64,000 nt of DNA from Dactylorhiza incarnata. Its lineage: Eukaryota > Streptophyta > Magnoliopsida > Asparagales > Orchidaceae. The notes below the pieces were generated by a model that made no database searches, was not told the DNA's origin, and saw nothing but the letters and a program-made list of their open reading frames with translations. Every line of letters starts with the position of its first letter. The stretch's first letter is position 1. The stretch spans positions 6,839,001 through 6,903,000 of the forward strand of contig JAWHQI010000028.1 in NCBI GenBank assembly GCA_033032865.1. The letters run 5' to 3'. Of this stretch, positions 1 through 11,880 are shown in pieces. Both the position numbers and the translations under genes were made by a program.

Positions 1-470
1 CCGCACCTGGACCACCTTGATCCCTATTTTCCCGGCCACCTAAGTGCCTCCCCGGCCGTCCAATGCCACCACCACCTTCGTTGAGGAGGTGGTCGATGAT
101 TTGCGGTGGTTGGCCGGCTGGAGGTGGCCGGAACAGGGATTTTAGGTCGGGATTAAAAGCATGGAAAATCCAGGCTTTGGATAACCCGATCCAAGCCATT
201 TGGACTCGAATCTTGTCGCCGATTGAGGGGATCTACCCACAGAAGAGAGAGGAGGAGGGGAGGACCTGTATGGTGGCCTAAAGTTGCGCCGGTTTTCGTT
301 CCTCCATGGCCGACCTTGGAGCTTTTGGAGCCATTGCATCCTCCACACCAACTTTACCTATCCCTTCAAGTAAATGGGGGAAAATACTCCCCTTAGTCAA
401 GTGATGAATATAAGAGGCTCAATTGGGGAGGGGAAGAGGTGTAACTTCCAATTGTCATGAAGGCCATTAA
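1..470 (-). mobile_element. Left fragment of an older LTR (host of element A)
   Basis: This stretch resembles part of the long LTR of element A: the CCACCACC...GTTGAGG...GGTGGT...GGCGGTGG block near 68-130 has a counterpart near 4912-4985. It is clearly diverged from it. It stops at the ATTAA target site of element A, and the matching right half resumes at 26617. The fragment starts outside the window. No gene is seen in it. Confidence 0.55.
466..470. repeat. Target site duplication ATTAA, left of element A
   Basis: ATTAA lies directly before the TGTAAGATCC terminus and is repeated at 26612-26616 directly after the GATGTTACA terminus. This identifies 471-26611 as one insertion in spite of its later nested insertions. 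Confidence 0.9.
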
Positions 471-1265
471 TGTAAGATCCCTTCCCCGCTCCCGGGGCCA
501 AGCGGACCTTATGCCCAGAACCGACGCATTGCGGTGACTTCCAACACACGGGTTGGGCTACACCACGCAACGTTGACCCTGCCGGCTACGATCATAGTGC
601 GAGCAATAGTAAAAGTGAGTACAAGAGAGAGTAAAAACTAAATAAAAGGAGTCCACAAATCACATTCCAATATATATCAAAAGCTAATCAAACGATATAT
701 ATATAAGTCCGAGCATGAAAATAGTAAGTACATAAATGAAAGGGCTTAAGCCCGGTACATCATGAAACAAATCTCTCACATCTCACATCCTCTCTACATG
801 CGGAAGCTATCTCAACATCACTCATCACTATCACTCAAAATGTAATCCACCTGATGTCTCGTGGCCGATACCCGCTGCGTCGCTGGCTGCTCAGGTCCTG
901 CCCTCGTCTCCTGCGGCGCGTGCGACAGCTCTGTCTCCTCAGAATCCTAGATTGTTTTTCGGCCCCATTGCAAACCGTCAGTCAAAAATGACCGAGCTCG
1001 CTAGGTCCCATCCTCCTCCTGCGACTCCTAGGTACCGCGCGGGAGGAAGAAGCGGGGGACGAGCAAGGAACAAGCAGGTGATAGGGAAAGTAAACTAGTA
1101 TATACACAAATTCTAAGCTACACAAGTGTAAAAGGGGCTAATCTAATCATGTATAAGCAGGAGTATAATAATGGGGTACAATAGTAAGTAAACAGTAAGT
1201 AAAGCAAGTAAAGCAAATAAAGCAAAGCAGTAAGAACAGTAGCGACAAGTAATCAATCTCGTACC

Positions 1266-1365
1266 CTAACTTATATGAATGCCCATACAAACTTATAAGT
1301 TAGGATTTCCAGAAATTTTAACTCATCATATAAAAGAGCCCATACTAATTTATATGATGAGGATC
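1266..1365. repeat. Two stem-loops in the element A LTR
   Basis: CCTAACTTATA (near 1265) pairs with TATAAGTTAGG (near 1299), and CTCATCATATAA (near 1321) pairs with TTATATGATGAGG (near 1351). Both stems are retained in the right LTR around 21333-21428. Function is unknown. Confidence 0.6.
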
Positions 1366-1937
1366 TGCAAGTGTGTATGCTATGCTTATGCTATGAATGA
1401 TTATGCAATGAACTCACACACACGACTCTGTGCACACAGACCTTTGTAGTTCCCTCTATTTGAGAGGAAGCCAACCTCTCGGGTACCAACCGCTGTGACA
1501 CACGGTGGTAGCAGACCGGGATGTCCACTCCTAGGTGGGTATACACTCTACCAGGCCTAGACTGCATGTACGCCTCGACGCTAAACAACCGCGGAGCTCT
1601 GCGTACTCTTTGCTGGAGACCACCAGACTGTGAGCCAAGTGAGAGGTGTCTTCGTAGAACTGTCGTCCCGACACGCAGCCAAGCTGGCCCCTTAGACCCC
1701 TTCACACCCGCTAAGTCAACGTACCGCGGTCGGAGTGACGACCTACCTAGTACCGAAGACCTGCCACATTTCTGAGAAAGTTACCGGGATAATCATCCCC
1801 CCACCCCCCACCCCGAGGTTCCCGTTCGTCTAACAAAGCACCACAATCCTGCCACTCCCGCAACTGGGAGGAGATACATAAATCCAATCTTACCCTACTA
1901 TGGCTACTCTTGCCTACCTTAAATGTTATTGCAATTT

Positions 1938-2250
1938 AGGGTTAATCTTGGACTTCCCGAGGTACACCCGGTGAAGGGCTCTCATCGGTACTAGGGAACA
2001 CGATGGGCTGAATCCCAAACTCCCTTTTACAAGATACTTATTTAGATTGGTGGACGTGTTTCCTTACTTATTTCTCATGTTACCTCTTTGGTGATTTAAG
2101 GTAAGTCCTGGACTTCCCGCGGCCCACCCGGTGAAGGGTTCCCAGTGGTACTAGGGGACGCAATGGGCTGAATCCCAATTTTCCCCTTCACAAGACATTT
2201 AATTGATTGGTGATTTATTGCTCCTTCTTTGTATTGCTCTTAAATAGGTA
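1938..2250. repeat. Imperfect direct repeat pair, about 160 bp, inside the element A LTR
   Basis: Both copies contain TGGACTTCCCG, then CACCCGGTGAAGGG, then GGTACTAGGG, then GATGGGCTGAATCCCAA or CAATGGGCTGAATCCCAA, then CCCTT...ACAAGA. They lie around 1950 and 2108. The pair is also present in the right LTR (around 22011 and 22169), so the duplication predates the insertion. Confidence 0.75.
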
Positions 2251-5093
2251 GTGAATTTGGACACTAGACCTTCTTGGCCCAATTTGGCCAAGTGCAGCTT
2301 TCCCTCTCTCTCCTGACTTAAACTTGACCTAAATCTCTCAAGTGGTGACCCCTCGTGGGTAAACATATTAATCATGAGCTCCTTATCACTACACATCAGT
2401 CATCTTCCAAGTCCCACGGGTCTAGAGGGTCAGATTACAAAAATCCAGTTTTGCTAAACGCAGACCACCTAAGGGTAATCCACCTTCCCAAATGGAAAAC
2501 CCTAATCACAGGTCCTATGGTTCCACAAATTTTATCCAAGGTTCCTACGGACCTAGATAGAACATGGATCAATTTTCATAATTTTCCAACTTAGTTTAAT
2601 ATTTAATTATTTTTCTTGAATATTGTGACACACCCTAAATTGTTCATGAAGTACTCTAAATTTTGGTCCAATGCCTGCCAAATAATTATCCTGTATGTAT
2701 ACTGAATTCAAATGCATAAACACCAAGGATGTAGGTTCATAATTACTGTTTTGCCCCTGAATTAAATAATTGAAGGTAAATACATAATCACCCAATTAAT
2801 TAAATAAATATCAAAATTGCATTGTAAATTCCAGAAAAATTCCCATAAGTTATAGTCATTGGTGTGATCATCATCTAAAAATTTCATAGAGTTTCAAGGT
2901 GATTTGCTCAAGTATTTGTATAAGTCATCAAAAGGGAATAAATGGTAATTTCCTTATGAATACAAACATTTTCACTATAAGTGTTCCAAGTAAAATTTCA
3001 TATGCCACATATCATCATAAGTAACCTTCCTATAGAGTTTGGGAGCCTTATGTATGGTTTTACTATACATCATAATTAAATTCCCAAAACCTAGTTTTTT
3101 CACAAAAATCATAAAATGGATACATTCCTAAGTAAATGGCACCCCAAATGATTCCAATGCTTTAGAATATGAATGTCAATGTCTGGCCCAAATTTTAGAA
3201 TTTTTCAAGGACAAATGCCATTTAATATTAATTTATTTTCAAAAGTGGCATATGTGTAAATTCAACCAAGGAAGCATGGAAAAATCATCAAGGATCATAA
3301 GATTAAATCCAGAGGGTACTATTACTTCAATTGACATCATTACATCATTGTTCAATTTGGTAAGGTGAAGATAACCCTAAGTTCTTGATTTGACATGATC
3401 CATCAATTAGGCAAATTTCTCCATAAATCAAAATAAATACTAATTAAATAGTAAAAATCTCATGGTAATTATCCTAGCCCTATAACACTATTCTCTACCT
3501 AGGGATGAAGTTTGGTTGTCTAAATATGTGTTTAGGTCCTAGTTGCTTCATTAAGGCCCAAAGGGCAATTAAGTAATTTTAGAGGTATGGGCTAGGGTTT
3601 TTGGTCTCCATTGCTCCAATCACCCATTGATGATGAGCAAGACCCTACACAACCCCTAGCCCCATTACCACTGGATTTGGATAAGCCCTTATGGCTAAGC
3701 TCCAAAATCCACAAGCCACCAAGGCTAAGTGGTTTTCCAAACCTAGGGCATCAAAATGTCCCTTGGGGGTTCACCATTAAGATGAACTCCAAATGTCCTC
3801 AAATTTGGAACAGAGGCTACTCATATACATATCTACATGCCACCAAAAATTTGGGGCCATTAGGGGTGATTACACCCACTAATTATTCTTAGGTCAATTT
3901 TCTAAGTTATGATCAAAACTATAACAAAAATTGCCCTAAACATACAATATTTTGGGCACAGGGTAGGCCTAGGGTGGGCACTGATGTGGCCAAAATTTCA
4001 ACCCCATAGGCCCACCCATTCAAAAGATATTAAGGTTTTAGTGGGCTAACCCCACCTAGGACCAGCCCTAGGAAAAAGGCTCCTCTGGGGTGTACTGACC
4101 TCCAAATGCCAAAATCTTAGTTTCTAATGAAACTAGACATTTAGGGCTACAATAGTGTGTCTCACACCATTTTCATGATTTGGCCATTAAGGGCCTCAAT
4201 TTGGCTCCTTAAGTTAAATAAATTTTCTGGCCCAACACACCCAAACCCTTAAGCCATCCTCACTCCAAAGAGGGTTCACCCACAAGGAGTGTTCCAATGG
4301 ACCCAATATTATTTTACAGTGTGTGGACTTAGCCTAAACTTCACCCCACCCTAATTTGGGGGCTCCACAAGGGGGTTTGGCCACCTAATTATCACAAATT
4401 TAATTTTTTTCATTGTTTGGAGAAAACTATAGAAAAGTGTGCCCCAAAAATTCTGATTTTTGGGCACAATGTAGGTCAGGGATAGTTACAATAGTGTTTA
4501 AAATTTCAGCCCCAAACTCCAAGCCAAATGAGAGTTATGGTTGTATTTGTGGCAAGTTATATTTTGTACCAGTCTCAGAAAAATGGCTATACAGGAGTCA
4601 CATCAACTCCAAATGATTTGATCTAAGATTCAAATGAAAGTAGACTTCCAGATCTACAAAAGTTGTCTCAGGGCATTTTTTGATTTATGGCTTCTAAGGG
4701 CCTTAAAATTAAGCTACAAAAAGCTACAGAAACTGGCTAACAGCAACCCATGATACATTACTTAAGGCGCTGATCGCGCACGGATCTTAAAGCAGATCGG
4801 GCGGCGCTCCTTCATTGTCTTCCTCGAGACAACGACGCAGATCAGCCCGCCTTGGAGCCATTTCAAACTGGAATTCCCGGCCATCCTTCCATCTCCTTGG
4901 CCAGCCACCGCCACCACCACCTCCGTTGAGGTGGTGCCGATCGATTGGCGGTGGATTGGTCGCCGGAGGAGGCGGTTTCCGGCGGTTCTACCAAGAAGCC
5001 CAAATGGCGAATAACAGGGAAAATCCGAAATGAACTCAGCTCAATTGAGCTCGAATTCGACTTCTAACAATCCTAGATGCTAGCACAGTTAGA

Positions 5094-5111
5094 GGGGGGG
5101 GGGGGGGGGGG
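5094..5111. repeat. Poly-G run in the element A LTR
   Basis: A run of 18 G residues. The right LTR has 25 (25151-25175). On the coding strand of the element this is poly-C. Confidence 0.95.
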
Positions 5112-5272
5112 AGAAGCGAACCTCGAAACGAGCTGGGCGGCGGGTATTCCGGCGGTTTGCCATCTCCTTCTCCGTCTCCGGCGAGCTCTCGTCAGCTAGC
5201 AATCCTCTACAGAATTCCTCAAACCAAAGCTCCTCTCCGACAGTAAAGGAGCTTCTGAAGCTCGTGGAGGGG

Positions 5273-5281
5273 TTTAAATAG
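5273..5281 (-). promoter_or_regulatory. Possible TATA box of element A LTR
   Basis: Minus-strand CTATTTAAA lies about 1.27 kb inside the LTR's minus-strand start and is followed by a GC-richer leader-like sequence. It is conserved in the right LTR at 25337-25345. If it is the promoter, R plus U5 would be more than 4 kb. Weak evidence. Confidence 0.3.
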
Positions 5282-5779
5282 GGAGAGGAGGCCGGCCTTG
5301 GAAGATTTGAAGTTGGAGCTCACGGTATTGCCACCTCAGCCGACATGGCTGCCTTTACCAGCTTTCCAGCTCCTCCTCAGCACTCAACACCATCAGGGAA
5401 GAGCCCAAGGCTGATTGGGAGGAGAGAGAGGGAGAGGGGTAGGCTTTTCCTTTAACTTTTCACTTTTTGTCCCCACCTTTAGCCCAAAGCCCTCTTGGGT
5501 TAGCTTGGGTTATCCCAATCCTTCTTAGCCACACTCCACCAGGTCCTTATAAGTTCATTTTAATTATTTAACTTAGGACTTAGGTCATTATAATAGGGAA
5601 AATGGGTTAGGCCTCTCAAGTTGGGTTTAAACCCAATTGAGTTGACTTAGACTTGACCATTTGGGTTGACTGGTCCCCCATGTAGGTCATGGGTCCCATG
5701 TCACCACCTAATAGGGCTTGGCCCATGGTGGGGCCCTATTTGGCCCAATTTGATCCAAAGGTGTGAAATTACCCAAAAT

Positions 5780-6270
5780 GCCCTTCCTTGGGACTTTGGC
5801 CACATTGAGGTGAATTGACCCTTCCATGATGGGGCTTTTGGGTCTCTTAGATCCCTAATGATGTTTAGAGAGTAGGGGGAGGGTCAATTTGATCATTGGA
5901 AGGCTAATTGGCCCTCAATTGATTGATTTGGGTTTTTGCCTAAATGTGCCCTAATTAGGGCATTGGCCCAATTAAGGGCAATTGGATACCACATGATGGG
6001 GATTTTGGAACCTTTATGTTCAAAACTATATTTAGAATATAGGTGTGAGATCAATTTGGTCATTGGGTGGCCAATTGGTCACTAGATGGTGGATTTGACC
6101 ATTTTGCCCCTAGCCACACTTTGGCCCAATTGAGGAGGATGGGTCACCTCATGATGGGGCCTTTGGGTCTAATAGGGCTCTTTTAGTGCTAGGTGTATAA
6201 GGGGGAAGTCAATTTGGCCATTTGGGGGTCAATTGCTCCTTAATTGATTGGTTGTGGTCCATGTTCACCT
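5780..6270. repeat. Three diverged tandem units in the U3 part of the element A LTR
   Basis: Three units of roughly 160-190 bp share ATGATGGGG(C/A)(T/C)TTTGG, then GTCAATTTG or ATCAATTTG, then a CAATTG-rich stretch with GGCCA. They lie near 5830, 5993 and 6152. The same arrangement is in the right LTR (25870-26330), and related units occur in the host LTR (27040-27300). Confidence 0.6.
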
Positions 6271-6542
6271 AAGGTGATTTTGGGCTAATCCTATGGAATT
6301 GAGCCCCACTAAGGGGTGATGTTCACCCCATCACCCTTCCTTAAGGTTTAGGGGACTAAGGGTGGTCTCATTTTGGGGAAATTGGTGTCCAATTGGCCCT
6401 CCTTAGTAGCTTGGGTCCTATTTGATTGAGACTTTAGGTGTGCACTTAGCAAAATTCTCATCCTAAGGGGGTCCTTAAGGCCCCTCATCCCACCCTTTGA
6501 GCTCACCATCCACACACTAGGGGTCTAGTAGTATTGGGGATG

Positions 6543-6586
6543 TTACAAATCCCAATAAACAATAAAATAATTTCGTCCTCGAAATT
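6543..6586 (-). pseudogene. Element A: possible last pol exon
   Basis: In minus-strand frame this encodes EFRGRNYFIVYWDL and stops at the TAA formed by the first bases of the LTR (TGTAACA). An FRGRN-like end just before the 3' LTR is common in Del-type elements. It is out of frame with the preceding pol ORF unless 6587-6653 is removed. A short decayed tail is the alternative reading. Confidence 0.45.
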
Positions 6587-6653
6587 CTAGTTTGGGTCTA
6601 CGGGATGCATGTAAAGCACATAAGGGAATATAACTTACAATATTAAACCGTAC
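6587..6653 (-). other. Element A: candidate intron 3 (67 bp)
   Basis: The minus-strand segment starts GTACGG after CTTCAG and ends AAACTAG before AATTTCGAGG. It is AT-rich and contains the TAA that ends the unspliced pol frame. Its length (1 modulo 3) is exactly what is needed to join pol to the EFRGRN tail in frame. Inference from sequence only; no transcript data. Confidence 0.4.
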
Positions 6654-7896
6654 CTGAAGTAAAGAGTCCCGGGTAGCGCTCCCGCATGAGGTCCAAGGGC
6701 TCCCAAGTGTGCTCCTCTTGCGCATGGTTGGACCACAACACCTTCACCAGCGGGACCTTCTTTCGCCGCAAGACGCGGACCTCCGAGTCGTCGATCCGGA
6801 TAGGCTCTAGCATGTCTGATCGGTCGGGTGCCACCGAGCCTGAAGTAGACTCCACAAGCTGCTTGGGCCGAAGGAGAGCTCTCCGGAGGGCGGAAACGTG
6901 GAAGACTTCGTGCACGTTTGCCAGCTTGGGCGGCAACTCTAGCCTGTATGCCAAAGGACCGATCCTCTCCAGGACCGTATACGGCCCCATGTACCGAGGA
7001 CTGAGCTTCTTCCGCCCTTTTATCCGTGTAACTCCGTGCACCGGGCGTATCTTCAAGAAGACACGATCCCCCACCTGGAACTCTACCATACGGTGTCGGG
7101 CGTCATAGTACTTTGCTTGCCTACTCTGCGCCTCCAACATCCGATCCCGGATCAGTTGGACTATAGCATCCGACTCCTCTATATAATCTGAACCCAAGGC
7201 CCGCGGGTCCTCATCCTGTACCCAAGAAAGAGGGGTGCGACACTTTCTCCCGTAAAGTGCCTCGTATGGTGCCATCCCAATGCTAGCCTGGTGACTGTTG
7301 TTGTACGAAAACTCAATCAGCGGCAACAGTTGCTCCCAAGGCTTGCCAGTATCCAGAATGCACAGTCGCAGTAAGTCCTCCATCGTCCGGTTGGTACGCT
7401 CTGTCTAACCGTTGGTCTGAGGGTGGAACGTAGTGCTGAAAGTCAACCGGGATCCCAAGTAGGCCTGGACCGCTCTCCACTCCCTGGAGGTGAAGCGTCC
7501 GTCTCGATCCGAAACTATCGTCTTGGTCACCCCATGATACCTCACTACCTTCTCCACAAACAAACGAACTAGGTCGCTGACCGGACCCTCCTTCCGAACT
7601 GGAATGAATCGTGCCACCTTGGTCAACCTGTCGACAATCACCCAAACGGAGTCGTTCCCCGAGCGAGAACGTGGCAGGCCGTGCACAAAATCCATAGATA
7701 TATCCTCGAATTTCCACTCCGGCACCGGGAGTGGCTGCAATAGACCTCCTGGAGCCTTGCACTCCGCCTTCACCCTCTGACAACTCTCACAATGGGTCAC
7801 AAACTGTATGATATCCTTCTTCATCCCTGGCCAAAACATGACCTTCCGCAGGTCCGCCGCCATCTTGGTAATGCCGGGGTGTACCGAATACTGGGA
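6654..7896 (-). pseudogene. Element A integrase with chromodomain-like C-terminus (broken)
   Basis: The integrase inserts the cDNA into host DNA. On the minus strand, after a TGA at 7897-7899, the frame shows the zinc-binding region ending THCESCQRV. The catalytic core follows: D in ISMDFVHGLP and D in VSDRDGRFTS. The E of the D,D(35)E triad lies just after a TAG stop at 7405-7407. Then come FSYNNSHQASIGMAPYEALYG, the GPY/F-like GPYTVLERIGPLAYRLELP, and a chromodomain-like tail (LRRKKVPLVKVLW...EEHTWEP). The frame is constant throughout, with no indel seen. The two stops make it inactive in this copy. The tail resembles Del/Tekay-type chromoviruses; clade assignment is by eye. Confidence 0.88.
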
Positions 7897-7899
7897 TCA

Positions 7900-9607
7900 A
7901 TGGGCCTCCCAAAGAACCTCCTCTCGAATCCACTTCTCGGCGGGGATGTAAACTCTGTCGCGGTGGTAAACGAGGTCCTCCTTCAAGGAGTAATCTCCAG
8001 CAGCGCCATCTGCCAATAACCTGAATACCGGCTCCAAAGCCAGATCCTGCTGCTGTCCCTCCCGGATACGGTCCCGTATATCACAGATCATACTCATCGA
8101 AGCCAAGTACTCAACATATACTCCTGGGTCGGCTCTGCTCACCAGAGTAATCTGCATATCCCCCAGCGTCTGCACCAACTCCATGGCCATCATCCTGCTC
8201 TCTGCCTCTGAGGTACTGCCCCTCCTGCTCAGTGCATCCGCTACTGTGTTGGCCTTGCCCGGATGATAATGTATGGTGTAGTCGTAATCGCACAAGAACT
8301 CCAACCATAGCCGCTGTCATAGGTTGAGGTCATTTTGGGTGTCGATGTACTTGAGGTTCTTGTGATCCGAGAAGATCTCACAATGAACCCCGTATAAATA
8401 ATGTCTCCACACCTTCAAAGAAAATACGACCGCTCCAAGCTCTAGGTCGTGCACCGGATAGTTCATCTCATGTTTCTTCAGCTGACGGGAGGCATAGGCG
8501 ATCACGTGCCCATGCTGCATAAGTACCGCTCCCATCCCCTGATATGACACGTCGGTGTAGATCTGGAATCCTTCCTTCCCAGATGGAAGTGCAAGGATAG
8601 GGGCTGAGATAAGTCTATCCTTCAGCTCTACATAGGCTGCCTCACACTGCGGCGTCCAGTCAAAAACAACATCCTTCTTCATCAATGAAGTAAGGGGAAG
8701 TGCAATCCTGGAGAATTCCGCTACGAACTTGCGGTAATACCCCGTTAATCCTAAGAAACTCTGGATATCCGCTGCGGTCTTCGGCCTCGGCCAATCTCTG
8801 ACAGCCTGCACCTTAGCCGGATCTACTGCTAGATCGGCTCCGCTGATGATGTGTCCCAAGAAAGCCACCTCCCTCAACCAGAACTGGCACTTCGAGAACT
8901 TGGCAAACATCTGGTTCTCCCTCAGCTTCCTCAGCACCGCTGCTAGATGGCTGGCGTTCTCCTCCTCGGTCCTCGAGTAGACAAAAATATCATCGATGAA
9001 TACTATCACAAATATATCAAAGAAAGACTCGAAGATCCGGTTCATCATACTCATGAATGCTGATGGGGCGTTGGTGAGCCCAAACGGAATCACCGTAAAC
9101 TCGTACAATCCATACCTCGAGCTGAATGCGGTCTTCGGTATATCTTCCTCCCGTATCCTCAACTGATAGTATCCCGACCGCAAATCCAGCTTGGAGAACT
9201 AGTGGGCACCCTGCAACTGGTCAAACAGCTCATCAATCCTTGGTAGCGGATAGGTGTTCTGCACCGTCAACCTATTGAGCTCCCGATAGTCGATACACAG
9301 TCGGAGGGTCCCATCCTTCTTCTTTACAAACAAGACCGGAGCTCCCCATGGGGACGAGCTCGGCCTCACAAATCCGGCATCCACTAGCTCCTTCAACTGC
9401 ACTCTGAACTCTGCCAACTCCTTGGTTTCCATGCGGTACGGTGCCCGGGACACTGGCCTCGCCCCGGGTACTAGCTGAATATGGAAGTCTACGTCTCTAT
9501 GCGGCGTCAAGCCGGGCAACTTCTCTGGGAATACGTCGGAGAAGTCCCGGACTATCGGTACCTCGTCCACCAATATCTTCAACTCTGCCATCTCGAAGCA
9601 AATGAGG
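7900..9607 (-). pseudogene. Element A reverse transcriptase and RNase H (broken)
   Basis: RT copies the element RNA and RNase H removes the RNA strand. The minus-strand frame begins just inside the LTR C insertion point. It shows the linker REF-type [15 protein letters not shown], then [39 protein letters not shown] and the active-site FIDD (near 8989-9000). RNase H motifs follow: [15 protein letters not shown] and SDHKNLKY. Two in-frame stops interrupt it, TAG at 9199-9201 between the [12 protein letters not shown] and RSGYYQLRI blocks, and TGA at 8317-8319 after NDLNL. No frameshift is seen. Further on, HYHPGKANTVADALSR is the usual end of the RNase H/connection region. Both stops can be explained by single transitions. 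Confidence 0.92.
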
Positions 9608-9612
9608 TATAC
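9608..9612. repeat. Target site duplication TATAC, left of solo LTR C
   Basis: TATAC is repeated at 12371-12375, directly outside the TG...CA ends of the solo LTR. Confidence 0.92.
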
Positions 9613-10690
9613 TGTCACAACCCGCATTTTCCCAACATTTAAAATGCTATCAGAGTAGGGAAAGCTACACGTTGTGATGCCACGTCACGTAGGGGACGCC
9701 TACTGACGTTAAGGCAACTTATCCTTCATCACAATCCAAGCAATTATTATTATCAAATCAAAGTGATTCAAAAATTATTTATGCAGAAAATTAACAAGCT
9801 GCGTCCCTCGGCTAGGTGGATCAACTGGTCCACGCTATTAAAATATAGTTTTACGCAGCGGAAAAAAAATACTTGATTTAATTACTTAGTGGCCTAAGTG
9901 AACATGAAGACATAGTGAGATGCGCCATGCAAGATCGAATGTGTGGATTTACTATATATAAAAGTAGATTTATCACGCGCAGAAAGTAGTGAGATTAACA
10001 TTTCAAATCATGCTATGCAATGCAACAATTACCTTAACATATCTAACAAGGGCCATGAAGCCAACCAATATCTAACCATTCCAGAACAAGTGTTCAAAAG
10101 TGAACCACAAGTAACAGCAGTAGTGAAACAAAAATCTAACTAAACGGCACCACGGACGTCAACACCTGACACGAACCCATGGGCCGACAAGTCTACAGAA
10201 TACTCTACCTCAAGAGAGTCAGAAGACGGCAACTAAAAAAAACTCCGCACTAACACCTGCTACTGTCCAGAACCTGAGGCATTCAAAGAAAGAACACCTC
10301 AGAAAACAAGTACAAGTGGTGCAGAAAATAAGAAAGTAAGCAAACCTCCGCGAGACCGGAGGGAAACAGAAGCTGCAAGGGTCAGTGATGACAAAGCTAG
10401 CAGCTAATAATCAACAGGAAAAGAAATAGCAGAAATATCTAATCATCAGCAGAAAAGGAAACAGCAGAACGACTAAAAATCAGCAGAATAAGCTCACCAG
10501 ACAAAGGTGAGAACACAGGCGATGACAAAACTCACCATAAGCAAAAGAAAAGAACCATCAACTTTCAAATTATTAATCATGTTACTCTTGTTCAGAATTA
10601 TAGAGACTGATCAGCTCATCAGACAGACAAACAGAAAAAAAAAGAGAAGCCATGTGGGGATAAATCCCTATCGCATCGTCACGACCCTCA

Positions 10691-10870
10691 GAGCACCGCA
10701 CCGGTGGAACTGCCAACATCGTGTACGACCTTCAACAGAATTTATTAAATTAAAAGAGCATCGCACCGGTGGCACCGCCAACATCGTGTACGACCTCCAA
10801 CAGAATTTATTAAATTAAAAGAGCATCGCACCGGTGGCATTGCCAACATCGTGTACGACCTCCAACAGTT
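10691..10870. repeat. 65-bp tandem repeat in solo LTR C
   Basis: Just under three copies start at GAGCA (10691, 10756, 10821). Each contains CGCACCGGTGG, GCCAACATCGTGTACGACCT and, between copies, CAGAATTTATTAAATTAAAA. Confidence 0.85.
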
Positions 10871-11476
10871 TTAATCATGGTTCTTTCAAGGAGCATTGGG
10901 CGAGGCCCAACAGATCATATCATACTAAATTGCAAGCAGAAATGGAAAATACAAGGAGATGTAATGCTGACAAAAGTCTTTTCATTAACTAGCAAAATGT
11001 CCAGTTATTAGCAGTAATAATTAGAGGATAAAAGAATGGAGATATGGCACAGTTAGATCAAGAGTACCAGCTTGGAGCAGTTATATGGCAAAGAGAAAGA
11101 GCAAGGCAAGAACACCACTTGCCTTAGGTTTTGCTGGAAAAACTCTCCGAATCGCTCCCCGTTGTAGATCGGGTCACAAGAAGGCGAGAGGAGTCAAGAT
11201 CTACAAGAGATCAGGCTAGAAAAGGTTAGGGTACAAAAGACCTAACGAAAAAGTTTCACGAAGCGGAAGGAAATTACCACGAGGACGAAGCTCTCGTCGA
11301 GAGCTTTCCGAATCTATGCTCGACTCGCGATTCCGACCACCGGAGCTCCGTCGGCGGCGTCCGGAAGATTCGAGAAATCATCGTCCCCGTCGCTCGATTC
11401 TACTCTCTGGTTCGGACAGAATGAAGAAGGAGAAGAGAACTGGGCTCGTTTTCTTTTATGCAACAAAACCTAATTT

Positions 11477-11508
<32 letters not shown>

Positions 11509-11527
11509 ATAATAGCAGGAGCTGAAG

Positions 11528-11742
11528 TTGTCGACGCAAGGAGGGGAAAGAAGTCGACGCATGCGTCGAAAGGAAGTCGACGCAAGGCAGTCGATGCAAG
11601 GCTGCTGGGGAAAGTCGACGCAAGGCAGTCGACGCATGCTGGAGAAAGTCGACGCAAGGCAGTCGACGCATGCTGGAGGTGAAGTCGACGCAGGCTGGAA
11701 GAAGAAATCGACGCATAAGGCTGGAGAAGTCGACGCATGCTG

Positions 11743-11795
<53 letters not shown>

Positions 11796-11880
11796 ATATA
11801 TTGAGATCGACGCAAGCATGCAGGATAAATCGACGCATGAGGGGATAAATCGAAGCATGAGGGAGGGGAGGAATCGACGC
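11528..11880. repeat. TCGACGCA minisatellite with embedded (AT)n in solo LTR C
   Basis: (A/G)TCGACGCA or a close variant occurs more than a dozen times at irregular spacing, separated by AGG-, TGCTGGAG- or TGAGGG-rich spacers. An AT dinucleotide tract lies at about 11746-11801. AAT/ATT triplet tracts lie outside it near 11480-11516 and 11929-11953. Open frames here are low-complexity artefacts. Confidence 0.8.

Larger units (their letters stand above)
471..6547 (-). repeat. Element A 3' LTR (left), about 6.1 kb
   Basis: It begins TGTAAGATCC and ends GGGGATGTTACA, the same termini as the right LTR. At 6077 bp it is far longer than most plant LTRs. It contains two imperfect direct repeats (1938-2250), stem-loops near 1266-1362, a poly-G run (5094-5111), a minus-strand TATA-like CTATTTAAA (5273-5281) and three diverged tandem units (about 5800-6270). 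No long coding region is seen; short open frames within it look fortuitous. Confidence 0.92.

Noticed and set aside
6686..7108. Plus-strand open frame opposite integrase
   Set aside because: Shadow of the minus-strand integrase and chromodomain-like tail; it has no recognisable domain.
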